Of a stretch of DNA of 64,000 bases, positions 18,037 to 27,094 are shown one piece after another. The notes below the pieces were generated by a model. It did no database searches. It was not told the DNA's origin and saw nothing but the letters and a program-made list of their open reading frames with translations. The stretch is taken from positions 179,435-243,434 of the forward strand of contig CAWFHN010000023.1 of NCBI GenBank assembly GCA_963815665.1, given 5' to 3'. Both the position numbers and the translations under genes were made by a program. How positions within the stretch are numbered: position 1 is the first letter of the stretch; each line of letters starts with the position of its first letter. This stretch comes from DASUPK01 sp963815665. GTDB taxonomy: Bacteria > Actinomycetota > Thermoleophilia > Solirubrobacterales > 70-9.

Positions 18037-20263
18037 TGCCCCCGCTGGGGGGTGGCTCCTGTGTCGGCGCTGGGGTGGGTGTCGGCTCCGGTGTCGGAGT
18101 CGGTTTCGGCTTGGGCGTCGGGGCGGGCTTCTGGCCCACGCCGGGCGCGTAGGCGCCCTTGTTGTTGTCGTTGTTGTTGCCGCTGTCGGTCGTCGTGGTC
18201 TGGGTGGAGGTGGACGATCCGCACGAATACGAGCTCGAGGAGCTGCTCGAGGTCGACGAGCTGCTGCTGCAGGAGCTCGAGCTGGACGACGTGTGGGCCC
18301 CGTGATACGCCGTCAGGTCGGGCAGGCTCGAGGGAACCTGGAAGTCGGGGCAGTTGCCCCCCGTGGCGGCCTCCATGTAGGAGCGCCAGATCGGCCCGGA
18401 GGTGGGGCCACCGTAGCCGGTGTAGTCGCGCGAGAGCGGGTGCCCGGTCCAGACGGCGGTCGAATAGAGCGGCGTGTAGCCGACGAACCAGGCGTCCGAC
18501 AGCCCTTCGCTGGTGCCGGTCTTGCCGGCCTCCGACGAACAGCCGATGCTCGTGTAGCCGGCGCCGGTGCCGCTGGTGATCACGCCTTCGAGGATCTTGG
18601 TGACCTCGTAGGCCTGCCCGGGAGTGAGAACGCGCTTGCCGTCGTTCGAGCCCGGCTCGTCGACCTTCCCGCCGGGGAAGACGACCCTGTCGATCGCGGT
18701 TGCGTCGTGATGCACGCCGCCGCTGGCGAGAGTGGCGTAGGCATCGGCCTGCTCCAGCGGGGTGATGCCGACGCTGAGCCCGCCGATCGCGTCGGCCGGC
18801 GGGATGAAGCAGTTCGGGCCGAGCTTGCACGGGATCTCGCGTGAGCCCTTGATTCCGAGCGGTGAGGTGATCCCCATCTCGTATGCGGTCTTGGCGATGT
18901 TCTCCGGGCCGACGTCGAGGCCGAGCTTCGCGAAGATCACGTTGACCGAATCCCAGGTCGCCACGTTGAGGGGCATGGTGCCGCCACCCGGCTCCGCATT
19001 GTTGACGGTCCAGGGCGAGCCGCCGGGGGTCTCCAGCGTCGCCGGCGAGCTGCCGTCGTAGTAGGTCGTGTCGGGGTCGATGCCCTGCTTGATCGCCGTC
19101 GTCAGGTCGTAGGCCTTGAACGAGGACCCCGGCTGGCGCTGAGCATGCGCGGCGAAGTTGAACTGGCTGCCCAACGAGTAGCGCTGGGTCGAGGCAAGCG
19201 CGACGATCTTTCCGTTCGAGGGGTCGACGGAGGCCAGCGCCGACGCCGGGCCGCCGCCCGAGTAGCAGACCGAGCAGGAGTCCACCGCACTCTGCGCTGC
19301 GTCCTGGAGCCGGGGCTGGATCGTCGTATAGACCTTGAGGCCGCCGTTCTGAATCGTGTTCAGCCCGTAGCGGTCCTCGAGCTCCTGCTTGACGAGGTCG
19401 AAGATGTACGGCTGGTTGATCCGGTTGTACTTGTGTCCGGGGTGGAGGTCGAGGGGCTGGTTGATCGCGTCCTCGAGCTCGCTTCCGGTGATGTCGCCCT
19501 GCTGGTTCATCGCCTGCAGCACCTCGTTGCGCCGAGCCAGCGCCGCCCGCGGATTGAGGAATGGGTTGTACTGGGACGGCGCCTGCGGCAGCCCGGCGAT
19601 CATGGCCGCCTCCGGCAGGGTCAAATCCTCCGCGTGCTTCGAGTAGTAGGTGTCGGCCGCGGCCTCGACGCCGATTGCGGTGGCACCGTAGTTCGTCCCG
19701 TAGGGAGCGGTGTTCAGGTACTCGGTGAGGATCCAGTCCTTGGTGTGCTGGTCCTCCTCCTCATTGGCCAGGTGCGCCTCGATGATCTTGCGCTTGAGGG
19801 TGTGCTCCGGATCCGGGATGTACAGGTTGCGGACCAGCTGCTGGGTGATCGTGGAGCCACCCTCCACCGGCTTGCCCCCGGCGGTCAGGTCCTCCCAGCC
19901 GGCGCGGACGATCGCCGAAGGGTCGATCCCGCCGTGGTCGTAGAACCTCCTGTCCTCGATGGCGACCGTGGCGTCCTTGAGGTCCTGTGGGATCTTGTTG
20001 GCGCCGATCGGCTGCCGGATCGTGTCGGAATGGATCACCCCGATCAGGGAGCCATCGGCCGCGTAGACCTTCGACACCGTGCCCTTGGTGATCGGCCTCA
20101 GCGTCGCCAGCGAGGGCGCCGAGTTGTAGGTGTTGACCAGCCACAGGGCTCCCGCGAGGACTCCGACCGCAACGAAGGACATGGGAATGCCGATGCCCAG
20201 GAGGAGCTTCTTCCTGCCCGACTCCTGCAGGCGCCGGCGTCGTCTGCGCGATCTCTGCGACAT
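18026..20263 (-). CDS. Class A penicillin-binding protein (PBP1A type)
   Basis: A 745-residue bifunctional peptidoglycan polymerase and cross-linker. A basic N-terminus leads into one membrane segment (about 22-46). The GT51 domain has IEDRRFYDHGGID (catalytic Glu) and EGGSTITQQLVRN. The transpeptidase domain has the nucleophile motif SSFK, then SVN in WDSVNVIFAK, and KTGT in EAGKTGTSEG. The C-terminal 100 residues are low complexity: a Ser/Cys-rich stretch followed by Pro/Thr/Glu repeats, likely a wall-spanning tail. Length is typical for actinobacterial PBP1A. Confidence 0.95.
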   Translation of the reverse strand: MSQRSRRRRRRLQESGRKKLLLGIGIPMSFVAVGVLAGALWLVNTYNSAPSLATLRPITKGTVSKVYAADGSLIGVIHSDTIRQPIGANKIPQDLKDATVAIEDRRFYDHGGIDPSAIVRAGWEDLTAGGKPVEGGSTITQQLVRNLYIPDPEHTLKRKIIEAHLANEEEDQHTKDWILTEYLNTAPYGTNYGATAIGVEAAADTYYSKHAEDLTLPEAAMIAGLPQAPSQYNPFLNPRAALARRNEVLQAMNQQGDITGSELEDAINQPLDLHPGHKYNRINQPYIFDLVKQELEDRYGLNTIQNGGLKVYTTIQPRLQDAAQSAVDSCSVCYSGGGPASALASVDPSNGKIVALASTQRYSLGSQFNFAAHAQRQPGSSFKAYDLTTAIKQGIDPDTTYYDGSSPATLETPGGSPWTVNNAEPGGGTMPLNVATWDSVNVIFAKLGLDVGPENIAKTAYEMGITSPLGIKGSREIPCKLGPNCFIPPADAIGGLSVGITPLEQADAYATLASGGVHHDATAIDRVVFPGGKVDEPGSNDGKRVLTPGQAYEVTKILEGVITSGTGAGYTSIGCSSEAGKTGTSEGLSDAWFVGYTPLYSTAVWTGHPLSRDYTGYGGPTSGPIWRSYMEAATGGNCPDFQVPSSLPDLTAYHGAHTSSSSSSCSSSSSTSSSSSSSYSCGSSTSTQTTTTDSGNNNDNNKGAYAPGVGQKPAPTPKPKPTPTPEPTPTPAPTQEPPPSGGTTP

Positions 20264-20290
20264 AGCCTGAAGAGGGTACTCAGCGGGGGT

Positions 20291-21076
20291 TCAGGGGGAT
20301 CTAAGTAACCCCGCCTCGCGCAGGACGCCTTGCGCCCGCTCACGGAGGTCCGTTTCGTGCGCCTCGCGGTCCGATCCGGCGTCGATCGCCGCCTTGACCT
20401 GCAGCCTCGCCCCCTCCGGCGTGAGCTCGATCAGGTGCGCGGAGGTCACCTCGCCGTGCTCCAGGGCCTTTCGGGCGCCCTCGACGTCGGCGTCGGGGGG
20501 TAACCAGAGGTCGACGGTGACCGGCGCGCTTTCGTTGCCGGCGGAGTGGTTGACGACGGAGTCGGTCGTGACCTTCTCGTTGGGAACCATGATCAGGCTG
20601 CCGTCGCCCCCGTCGACGCTCGTATACGTCAGTGAGATGTCGACGACGCGCCCATGGACCTCGTCCCCGATGGAGACCAGGTCGCCGATCCGGATCGGCT
20701 GCGTGAAGGCCACCACCACCCCGGCGACCAGATTGGCGATCACCTGCCGAGCCGCGAAGCCGATGATGATTCCCAGCACGGCGGTCGAGGCCAGCACCCC
20801 GGTCGCGAATCGCTTGATCGACGCGAACTGGCTGAGCGCCAGGGCGACCCCGATCAGGATGATCGCGAGGAAGAGCAGGCGGCGGATCAGGCGCAACCGG
20901 GTCCGGGATCCGCGTGAGAGCTCGCCGGTTTCGAGGCGAGTCGCGGCGTGGACCGCGCGTCCGATCAGCAGCCGGTCGACGATGATCGCGACGGCGATCG
21001 CCACCAGGAGCGTGATCGCCGCCGAGACCTCGTCGCCGTGGGCCTGCCAGAAGCTCTGATCTGCGGCCATGACCAT
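20291..21076 (-). CDS. Small mechanosensitive ion channel (MscS family)
   Basis: A 261-residue channel that opens under membrane tension during osmotic downshock. Two N-terminal membrane helices are followed by the pore-lining helix region VLASTAVLGIIIGFAARQV and the beta domain GVVVAFTQPIRIGDLVSIG, both MscS signatures. The C-terminal alpha/beta domain is present. The ATG at 21076 is used, with an alternative ATG at 21070. It is divergent from the HAD gene with about 22 bp between starts. Confidence 0.92.
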   Translation of the reverse strand: MVMAADQSFWQAHGDEVSAAITLLVAIAVAIIVDRLLIGRAVHAATRLETGELSRGSRTRLRLIRRLLFLAIILIGVALALSQFASIKRFATGVLASTAVLGIIIGFAARQVIANLVAGVVVAFTQPIRIGDLVSIGDEVHGRVVDISLTYTSVDGGDGSLIMVPNEKVTTDSVVNHSAGNESAPVTVDLWLPPDADVEGARKALEHGEVTSAHLIELTPEGARLQVKAAIDAGSDREAHETDLRERAQGVLREAGLLRSP

Positions 21077-21098
21077 GACGTCGGGCAGTATTCACTCA

Positions 21099-21728
21099 AT
21101 GACCCGCGCTGTCTTCCTGGATGCCCTCGGCACGCTCGTTGAGCTCGAGCCGCCGTGGATCTCGCTGCGCGACATGGTCCCCGCCGAGGTCGGCGACGAG
21201 CGGCTGGTCGAGGCGCTCAGGGCCGAGATGGCCTACTACAAGGAGCACGCGCACGAGGGGCGCGACGAGGCCTCGCTCGCGGAGCTGCGCGAGCGTTGCG
21301 CTGCGATCGTCTCCGAGAGGCTCGGCTTCGAGATCACGGTCGACGAGCTGGTCGAGGCAATCCGGTTCTCCGCCTATCCCGACGCGGCGCCCGCGCTCGG
21401 CGCGCTCCGGGACCGAGGCCTGCGCCTGATCGCCGTGTCGAACTGGGATTGCGCGCTGCCCCGGGTCCTGGAGCGCTGCGGGATCGAGCGAATGCTCGAC
21501 GGCGTCGTCACGTCGGCCGAGGCCGGCGCTCGCAAGCCTGACCCGGCCATCTTCACCGCGGCGCTCGAGCTGGCCGGCTGCGAGGCCGCCGAGGCGCTGC
21601 ACGTGGGGGACACCGCCGAGGAGGACGTGGCGGGCGCCAGGGCGGCCGGCATCCGCCCGCTGCTGATCGACCGGGACGGCTCCGGCGGCGACATCTCCTC
21701 CCTGCGGGAGATCGATCAGCATCTCTGA
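21099..21728 (+). CDS. HAD-superfamily hydrolase
   Basis: A 209-residue haloacid-dehalogenase-fold protein. Motif I is VFLDALGTL (nucleophile Asp, with the DAxGT form of dehalogenase-like and phosphoglycolate-phosphatase-like members), motif II lies in IAVSNWD, the motif III Lys in ARKPDPAIF, and motif IV in HVGDTAEEDVAGARAAG. Substrate is not predictable. I chose the ATG at 21099 over one at 21069 because the fold begins immediately after it. It ends 1 bp before the RDD-CPBP gene, so the two are likely co-transcribed. Confidence 0.88.
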   Translation: MTRAVFLDALGTLVELEPPWISLRDMVPAEVGDERLVEALRAEMAYYKEHAHEGRDEASLAELRERCAAIVSERLGFEITVDELVEAIRFSAYPDAAPALGALRDRGLRLIAVSNWDCALPRVLERCGIERMLDGVVTSAEAGARKPDPAIFTAALELAGCEAAEALHVGDTAEEDVAGARAAGIRPLLIDRDGSGGDISSLREIDQHL

Positions 21729-21729
21729 G

Positions 21730-22962
21730 ATGGAGGGCAAGGCGTACGCCGGATTCTGGTCGCGGGCACTCGCGATCTTCATCGACAACGCCACCTGGCT
21801 GATCGTGGTCTTCCTGATCTTGGGGTGGCTCCCAATCGACCCCGACCATGTCTCAGACCTGGCGGCGGGGATCGCCCTCGTCTTGGTCGTTTCGCTGTGG
21901 TTCAACTACTTCGCGTTCTGCGAGTGGCGCTGGGGCCAGACCGTCGGCAAGAACGCCGCCGGGATCGAGGTGCGCTCGGTGGATGGCGCCGAGCGCCTCA
22001 CCTTCGGGCAAGCCAGCATCCGGAACCTGCTCCGGCTCGTCGACTTCTGGCTGGTCGGCGAGCTGATGATCGCCTCGCTGGAGCGCAAGCAGCGGCTCGG
22101 GGACAAGGCCGCGAAGACGGTGGTGGTACGGCGAAAGCTCGAGCTGACGAGAGCCGCGAATCCTGTGTCTTCGGCCAAGACGCCCCCGATCTCCGGCGGA
22201 GCGGAGCCGGCGGCTCCGCCCGCCCCGGCGCCCGCCAAGCCGCCGGAGAAGGAGGAGCCTCAGCTGCCCGAGATCCCATGGGGGTTGGGGGACTCCATCT
22301 GGGGGCTGATCGGCGGGCTGATCCTGGTGGTGATCGTGCCGCCGCTGCTGGTCCTGCCGTTCGACCCCAGCATCGCCGATCCCAACAAGGCGAGCGACGC
22401 CGGGATCCTGGCGACCCAGGCGATCTTCGACGGGTTCCTGATCGCCGTTGCGATCGGGATGGCGTCGGGGTGGCACTTCAGCCTGAAGCAGGCCCTGGGG
22501 CGGCTCGGCCTGAGGCGGTTCGAGCCCTCCGCGCTCGGCTGGATGTTCGCGGTGCTCGGCGCCTACTACGCCGGAGCGATCGCGTTCTCGGCCCTGGTGC
22601 TGCAGCCCGACCAGGAGGACATCGGCAAGGAGCTCGGGGTCTGCAACCCGGGCATCGGGATTGCGATCTTCGCCGTGATGGCGATCATCGTGCTGGCCCC
22701 GATCGCGGAGGAGATCTTCTTCCGAGGCTTCTTCTTCGCCGGCCTGCGGACTCGCTGGTCGCTGTGGCCTTCGGCCCTGCTCTCCGGAGCTGTCTTCGGG
22801 CTGGTGCACGCCCCCACCGGGCCGACAGCCGCGATCCCGCTCGCCGGGCTCGGGGTGGGGCTCGCCTGGCTCTACAACAAGACCGGGTCGCTGTACCCGT
22901 GCATCCTCGCCCACTTCCTCAACAACGCGCTCGCGATCAGCATCGTGATCGGCAAATGCTGA
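21730..22962 (+). CDS. RDD domain-CPBP (CAAX protease/Abi) fusion membrane protein
   Basis: A 410-residue membrane protein with two modules. The N-terminal RDD domain (about 1-135) opens YAGFWSRALAIFIDNATW and includes GQTVGKNAAGIEV. A Pro/Ala/Glu linker (about 145-185) leads to a CPBP intramembrane protease domain (about 190-408) with the paired-glutamate motif EEIFFRGFFFAGL, FGLVHAP and AHFLNNALA. CPBP proteins are intramembrane proteases; in bacteria they serve in prenyl-protein or bacteriocin-immunity roles. It overlaps the start of the following ABC ATPase by 7 bp. Confidence 0.88.
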   Translation: MEGKAYAGFWSRALAIFIDNATWLIVVFLILGWLPIDPDHVSDLAAGIALVLVVSLWFNYFAFCEWRWGQTVGKNAAGIEVRSVDGAERLTFGQASIRNLLRLVDFWLVGELMIASLERKQRLGDKAAKTVVVRRKLELTRAANPVSSAKTPPISGGAEPAAPPAPAPAKPPEKEEPQLPEIPWGLGDSIWGLIGGLILVVIVPPLLVLPFDPSIADPNKASDAGILATQAIFDGFLIAVAIGMASGWHFSLKQALGRLGLRRFEPSALGWMFAVLGAYYAGAIAFSALVLQPDQEDIGKELGVCNPGIGIAIFAVMAIIVLAPIAEEIFFRGFFFAGLRTRWSLWPSALLSGAVFGLVHAPTGPTAAIPLAGLGVGLAWLYNKTGSLYPCILAHFLNNALAISIVIGKC

Positions 22963-23897
22963 GCGACGGCCCGGCCCCCGCGGTGAGCGCCCGCGATCTG
23001 AGCAAGACTTACGGTGACCGCCTCGCCGTGGCCGGGATCGACTTCGAGGTCGAGCCCGGGATCTGCTTCGGCTTCCTCGGGCCGAACGGCGCCGGGAAGA
23101 CCACGACGATGAAGACGATCTACGGCCTGGCGACGGTGGATGGCGGCGAGCTCCAGGTCCTCGGCATGGACGCGGCCCGCGAGCGCCGTGAGATCAAGAG
23201 CCGGCTCGGCGTGGTGCCCCAGGAGACCAACCTCGACGGCGACCTGACCGTGCGCGAGAACCTGCTGCAGCAGGCCCGCTACTTCGGGATCGACGGAGAG
23301 AAGGCCGCGGAGCGCGCCGACGAGCTGCTCGACTTCTCGCTGCTCGCCGAGCGCGCCGACGAGCGGATCCACGCGCTCTCGGGAGGGATGAAGCGGCGCC
23401 TGCTGATCTCCCGCGCCCTGATGGGGGATCCGGAGCTGGTCGTGCTGGATGAGCCGACGACCGGGCTCGATCCGCAGGCCCGCCTCGCGGTCTGGAACGC
23501 GCTGGACCGGCTGCGGCGCCGGGGCGTCACCCTGCTGATCACGACGCACTACATGGAGGAGGCGGAGCGCCTCTGCGACCGCCTCGTGATCATGGACGAG
23601 GGCCGGATCGTCGCCGACGGCAGGCCCGCCGACCTGGTGCTCCGGCACGTCGGCCGGGAGGTCCTGGAGCTGCGCCTGGAGGAGGGCTGCGATCCGGACC
23701 GGCTGGTGGGCTCCCTCGACGGCCGCATCCAGGGCCACGACCTCTCGGAGCGCACCCTGATGCTCTACGCCGACGACGCGGAGGGCCTGCTGGAGGGGCT
23801 CGACCACCAGAGCTTCCCGACCGAGTCCGCGCTCGTCCGGCGCGCGACCCTGGAGGACGTGTTCCTGCGCCTGACCGGAAGGAGCCTGCGGGAGTAA
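22956..23897 (+). CDS. ABC-2 exporter ATPase (DrrA/NodI type)
   Basis: A 313-residue ATPase with Walker A GPNGAGKTT, signature LSGGMKRRLLISRAL, Walker B LVVLDEPTTGLDP and switch histidine in TTHYMEEAERLCDR. The C-terminal 80 residues form the extra domain seen in DrrA-like drug and polysaccharide exporters. The ATG at 22956 overlaps the preceding gene, and the TAATG at the end starts the permease. It works with the next gene as a two-component exporter, substrate unknown. Confidence 0.93.
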   Translation: MLSDGPAPAVSARDLSKTYGDRLAVAGIDFEVEPGICFGFLGPNGAGKTTTMKTIYGLATVDGGELQVLGMDAARERREIKSRLGVVPQETNLDGDLTVRENLLQQARYFGIDGEKAAERADELLDFSLLAERADERIHALSGGMKRRLLISRALMGDPELVVLDEPTTGLDPQARLAVWNALDRLRRRGVTLLITTHYMEEAERLCDRLVIMDEGRIVADGRPADLVLRHVGREVLELRLEEGCDPDRLVGSLDGRIQGHDLSERTLMLYADDAEGLLEGLDHQSFPTESALVRRATLEDVFLRLTGRSLRE

Positions 23898-24718
23898 TGG
23901 CGCTGGAGGAACCCGGATACGCCGGCCTCGGGCCCAGGATCCCGCTGCGCGACCTCGTTCCGGTCCCTCGGCTCGCCGGCGCCGTCTGGCTCCGGAACGC
24001 CCGCGTCTTCTCGAAGCTCTGGCGCGGGGCGCTGCTGCCGACCTTCCTCGATCCCTTCCTCTACCTGCTCGCGATGGGATTCGGCCTCGGAACCTACGTC
24101 GCCCACATCAACGGCATCCCCTACAAGGACTTCATCGCCCCGGGCCTGATCGCCTCGGCCGCCATGTGGTCCTCGGCCTTCGAGACGACCTACAACGTCT
24201 ACTTCCGGATGAACGAGCTGCGGCTCTACGACAACGTGCTCTCGACCCCGGTAGAGGTCCAGGACGTGGTCGCCGGCGACCTGGCGTGGAGCGCGAGCCG
24301 CGCGACGGTCTACGGCTGCGTCGTGCTCGCGGTGGTGGCGGGCTTCGGGCTGGTCTCCTCCTGGTGGGCGCTGCTGATCCCGCCCTTCGTGATCCTGGGC
24401 GGCCTCTGCTTCTCGGTGATCGGCTACACGTTCACCACGCTGATCCCGAAGATCGACCTCTACTCCTACTTCTTCACCCTCGGGATCACCCCGATGTTCC
24501 TCTTCTCGGGGATCTTCTTCCCGTTCAACCAGCTGCCGGAATGGGTCAGCGTGGTGGCCTGGTTCATGCCGCTCTACCACCTGGTCGAGATCACCAGGGG
24601 ACTGGCGACCGGCCCGGAGCTCGCCTCGATCCTGGAGAACGCGGCCTGGCTAGCCATCGTCAGCGCGATCCTCTTCACGATCCCGGTGAGGGCGCTGCGC
24701 AAGAAGCTCGTCGCCTAG
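23897..24718 (+). CDS. ABC-2 type permease (NodJ/DrrB family)
   Basis: A 273-residue permease with six membrane segments after an N-terminal amphipathic region. It has YKDFIAPGLIASAAMWSSAFE, the common family motif, and a MFLFSGIFFPFNQLP loop before the last two helices. It is translationally coupled to its ATPase (TAATG). NodJ-like members export modified oligosaccharides and DrrB-like members export drugs; the sequence does not discriminate between them. Confidence 0.92.
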   Translation: MALEEPGYAGLGPRIPLRDLVPVPRLAGAVWLRNARVFSKLWRGALLPTFLDPFLYLLAMGFGLGTYVAHINGIPYKDFIAPGLIASAAMWSSAFETTYNVYFRMNELRLYDNVLSTPVEVQDVVAGDLAWSASRATVYGCVVLAVVAGFGLVSSWWALLIPPFVILGGLCFSVIGYTFTTLIPKIDLYSYFFTLGITPMFLFSGIFFPFNQLPEWVSVVAWFMPLYHLVEITRGLATGPELASILENAAWLAIVSAILFTIPVRALRKKLVA

Positions 24719-24762
24719 CAGCCGTCCCCGGGCGTCGGAGCGCCACGGTTAGAGTCCTGACC

Positions 24763-25173
24763 GTGGATCTCGACGCGGCGCGTGCCTTCCTCCGCGAGCA
24801 TCATCGCGGCGTTCTCGTCACCCGCCGGCTGGACGACGGCGTTCAGCAGAGCCCGGTTCTGGTGAACCTGGACGGCGAGGGGCGGGCGATCATCTCCAGC
24901 AGGGAGACCGCTTACAAGGTCAAGAATCTTCGCCGCGATCCGCGCGCCCAGGCTTGCGTCTTCACGGAGCGGTTCTTCGGCCAGTGGCTCTTCGTCGAGG
25001 GCGTTGCCGAGGTGCTCTCGCTGCCGGAGGCGATGGATCCGCTGATCGACTATTACCAGCGATTCCCGGATGAGAACCCGGACTGGGACGACTACCGGGC
25101 TCGGATGGAACGTGAACGGCGGGTGCTGATCCGAATCGAGCTCGAGCGGGCCGGTCCGGATCGCCAGGGCTGA
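24763..25173 (+). CDS. PPOX-class split-barrel flavoprotein (F420/FMN-dependent)
   Basis: A 136-residue split beta-barrel protein of the pyridoxamine-5'-phosphate-oxidase-like superfamily. It has HHRGVLVTRRLDDGVQQSPV near the N-terminus and SRETAYKVKNLRRDPRAQAC, the cofactor-binding segment typical of F420-binding members. Such proteins reduce small substrates using F420 or FMN. The GTG at 24763 gives a complete domain. It stands 44 bp after the permease and may be in the same transcript. Confidence 0.83.
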   Translation: MDLDAARAFLREHHRGVLVTRRLDDGVQQSPVLVNLDGEGRAIISSRETAYKVKNLRRDPRAQACVFTERFFGQWLFVEGVAEVLSLPEAMDPLIDYYQRFPDENPDWDDYRARMERERRVLIRIELERAGPDRQG

Positions 25174-25221
25174 GCTCCGCGCAACCGCATCTGGCCGCCC
25201 GATCGTGCACAATCCCGCCTC

Positions 25222-26133
25222 GTGATTCGAAGGGGAGGGATATTCGTCGCTCTGATCGCCGCCGCCGCGGCGTTCGCGCTTCCCGCTGCCGCGGCGAGCG
25301 CCGCGACCGGTCCGCCGACGCTCGCGCTGAACGGCCCGAAGAAGCCCGGGCTGCTCAGCAAGGTGACCGCGAACGGCGCCATCCCCGGAGCCACGGCGGG
25401 CGCTCAGGTGACGATCACCGTCGAGGCCAGCGGCCGGACCGTGGACAAGAAGCAGCTCTCCGTCGGCGGGGACGGCAAGTTCTCCTTCCCGTTCATCGTC
25501 GACTCCTGCTGCAAGTATCAGGTGACGGCCACGAGCGGAGGCCAGAGCTCGCCCGCGCAGCGGTTCACCGTGAGGGTCCCGAAGCACCTCCACAAGGGAG
25601 CGGTGACCCGCCTCTACAACCAGTCCCTGGTCGATGAGGGCTACTACGTCGGCCGCAACGTCGGCAGCCACTACGGGCTCGGGTCTCAGCTCGCGACCCT
25701 CGCCTATCGCAAGGTCAACAACATGGCCAGGAACTACCAGTACAAGCCGGTCATCTTCCGCAAGCTGCTGATGGGGAGGGGCGGGTTCCGGCCCCGCTAC
25801 CACTCGGGCCACCACGTCGAGGTCGACATCTCGCGCCAGGTGATGGCGCTGGTGAACGGCGGCCACGTCGTTGCGACCTTCCACGTCTCGACCGGGAAGC
25901 CCTCGACGCCGACCGTCCGGGGGACCTACCACTTCTACCGCAAGGACGCGGGCTACAACTCGGAGGGCATGTACTACTCCGTCTACTTCATCCGCGGGTA
26001 CGCCACCCACGGCTACAACCCGGTGCCGATGCACGAGGCCGCGAGCCACGGCTGCGTCAGGAACCCGATCCCGTTCTCGACGTACATCTACAACTGGATC
26101 AACCTCGGCGACGCGATTCACGTCTATCTGTAG
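25222..26133 (+). CDS. Secreted L,D-transpeptidase (YkuD domain)
   Basis: A 303-residue exported enzyme that forms 3-3 cross-links in peptidoglycan or anchors proteins to it. A signal peptide covers about residues 1-28, followed by an Ig-like domain (about 30-115), a linker region, and a YkuD catalytic domain (about 193-303). The active-site motif reads HEAASHGCVRNP, with catalytic Cys and His intact. The GTG start is at 25222. Class A PBP and L,D-transpeptidase in the same region fit an actinobacterial wall with mixed cross-links. Confidence 0.92.
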   Translation: MIRRGGIFVALIAAAAAFALPAAAASAATGPPTLALNGPKKPGLLSKVTANGAIPGATAGAQVTITVEASGRTVDKKQLSVGGDGKFSFPFIVDSCCKYQVTATSGGQSSPAQRFTVRVPKHLHKGAVTRLYNQSLVDEGYYVGRNVGSHYGLGSQLATLAYRKVNNMARNYQYKPVIFRKLLMGRGGFRPRYHSGHHVEVDISRQVMALVNGGHVVATFHVSTGKPSTPTVRGTYHFYRKDAGYNSEGMYYSVYFIRGYATHGYNPVPMHEAASHGCVRNPIPFSTYIYNWINLGDAIHVYL

Positions 26134-26161
26134 GAAGTAGCCCCTCCCTATCCTCGGAGGT

Positions 26162-27094
26162 ATGAGGGTTCTGGTCGCAGGGGCGACCGGCGTGATCGGC
26201 CGGCCGCTCGTCAAGCAGCTTCGTGAGGCGGGGCATGACGTCGCAGGGACGACGAGGTCCCGCCCCGAAGCGGTGCGCGAGCTGGGCGCCGACCCCATCA
26301 TCGTGGATGCCCTGGACACCGACGCGCTGCGGAGCGCCGTGGTCGAGGCGCGGCCCGAGGTCGTGATCAACCAGCTCACCAATCTGCCATCCCGGCTCAA
26401 CTACCGGAAGGCCGAGCGGACCTTTGGGGCTACAACCGAGCTCCGAGGGAGGGTGGGCCCCGCACTGGCCGGTGCGGCGGCAGAGGCAGGAGCGCGGCGG
26501 TTGATCGCGCAGAGCGTCTGCTTCTTCTACGCCTCGACCGGCCAGCGAGCTCACGCCGAGGACGACCCGCTCATCCAGCTGCCCCCGGGGACCCCCGCCG
26601 CGCAGGGCGTGATCGCGCTGGAGTCACTCGAGAGCTCGACGACCGAGACGCCCGGCATCGAGGGCGTGGTTCTCCGCTATGGCTTCTTCTACGGGCCGGG
26701 CTCGGCCTATGCCAGCGACGGCGCCTGGGCCGAGGACACACGCAAGCGGCGATTCCCGATCGTCGGCAAGGGCAGCGGGATCTTCTCCTACATCCACATG
26801 GACGACGCGGTGTCGGCGACGATTGCGGCGCTCGACCGCGGAGCCGGCATCTACAACGTCTGCGACGACGATCCGGCCCCGCTGTCGGAGTGGCTCCCCG
26901 TCTACGCGGAGGCGCTCGGCGCTAAGCCTCCGAGGCGGGTCCCAGTCTGGCTGGCGAGCCTGGTTGCAGGCAAGCAGGCGGCCGCGATGTCGACCTCGCT
27001 CGAGGGCGCCTCTAACGAGAAGGCGAAGCGCGAGCTCGACTGGCGGCCGAAGTACCCGAGCTGGCGCAAGGGCTTCGCCGAGGCGCTGGGCTAG
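26162..27094 (+). CDS. NAD-dependent epimerase/dehydratase (atypical SDR)
   Basis: A 310-residue Rossmann protein. The nucleotide-binding motif VAGATGVIGRP starts at residue 5 and the YGFFYGPG substrate-side motif is near 180. The canonical YxxxK catalytic pair is not evident at the expected place, so this is an atypical SDR that may act as a reductase or a non-catalytic NAD sensor. Substrate unknown. It ends convergently with the next gene, overlapping by 4 bp. Confidence 0.85.
   Translation: MRVLVAGATGVIGRPLVKQLREAGHDVAGTTRSRPEAVRELGADPIIVDALDTDALRSAVVEARPEVVINQLTNLPSRLNYRKAERTFGATTELRGRVGPALAGAAAEAGARRLIAQSVCFFYASTGQRAHAEDDPLIQLPPGTPAAQGVIALESLESSTTETPGIEGVVLRYGFFYGPGSAYASDGAWAEDTRKRRFPIVGKGSGIFSYIHMDDAVSATIAALDRGAGIYNVCDDDPAPLSEWLPVYAEALGAKPPRRVPVWLASLVAGKQAAAMSTSLEGASNEKAKRELDWRPKYPSWRKGFAEALG

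Noticed and set aside
18026..18330. Ser- and Pro/Thr-rich tail of PBP1A as a DNA repeat element
   Set aside because: It is a low-complexity coding region in the correct frame and is common in wall-spanning proteins.
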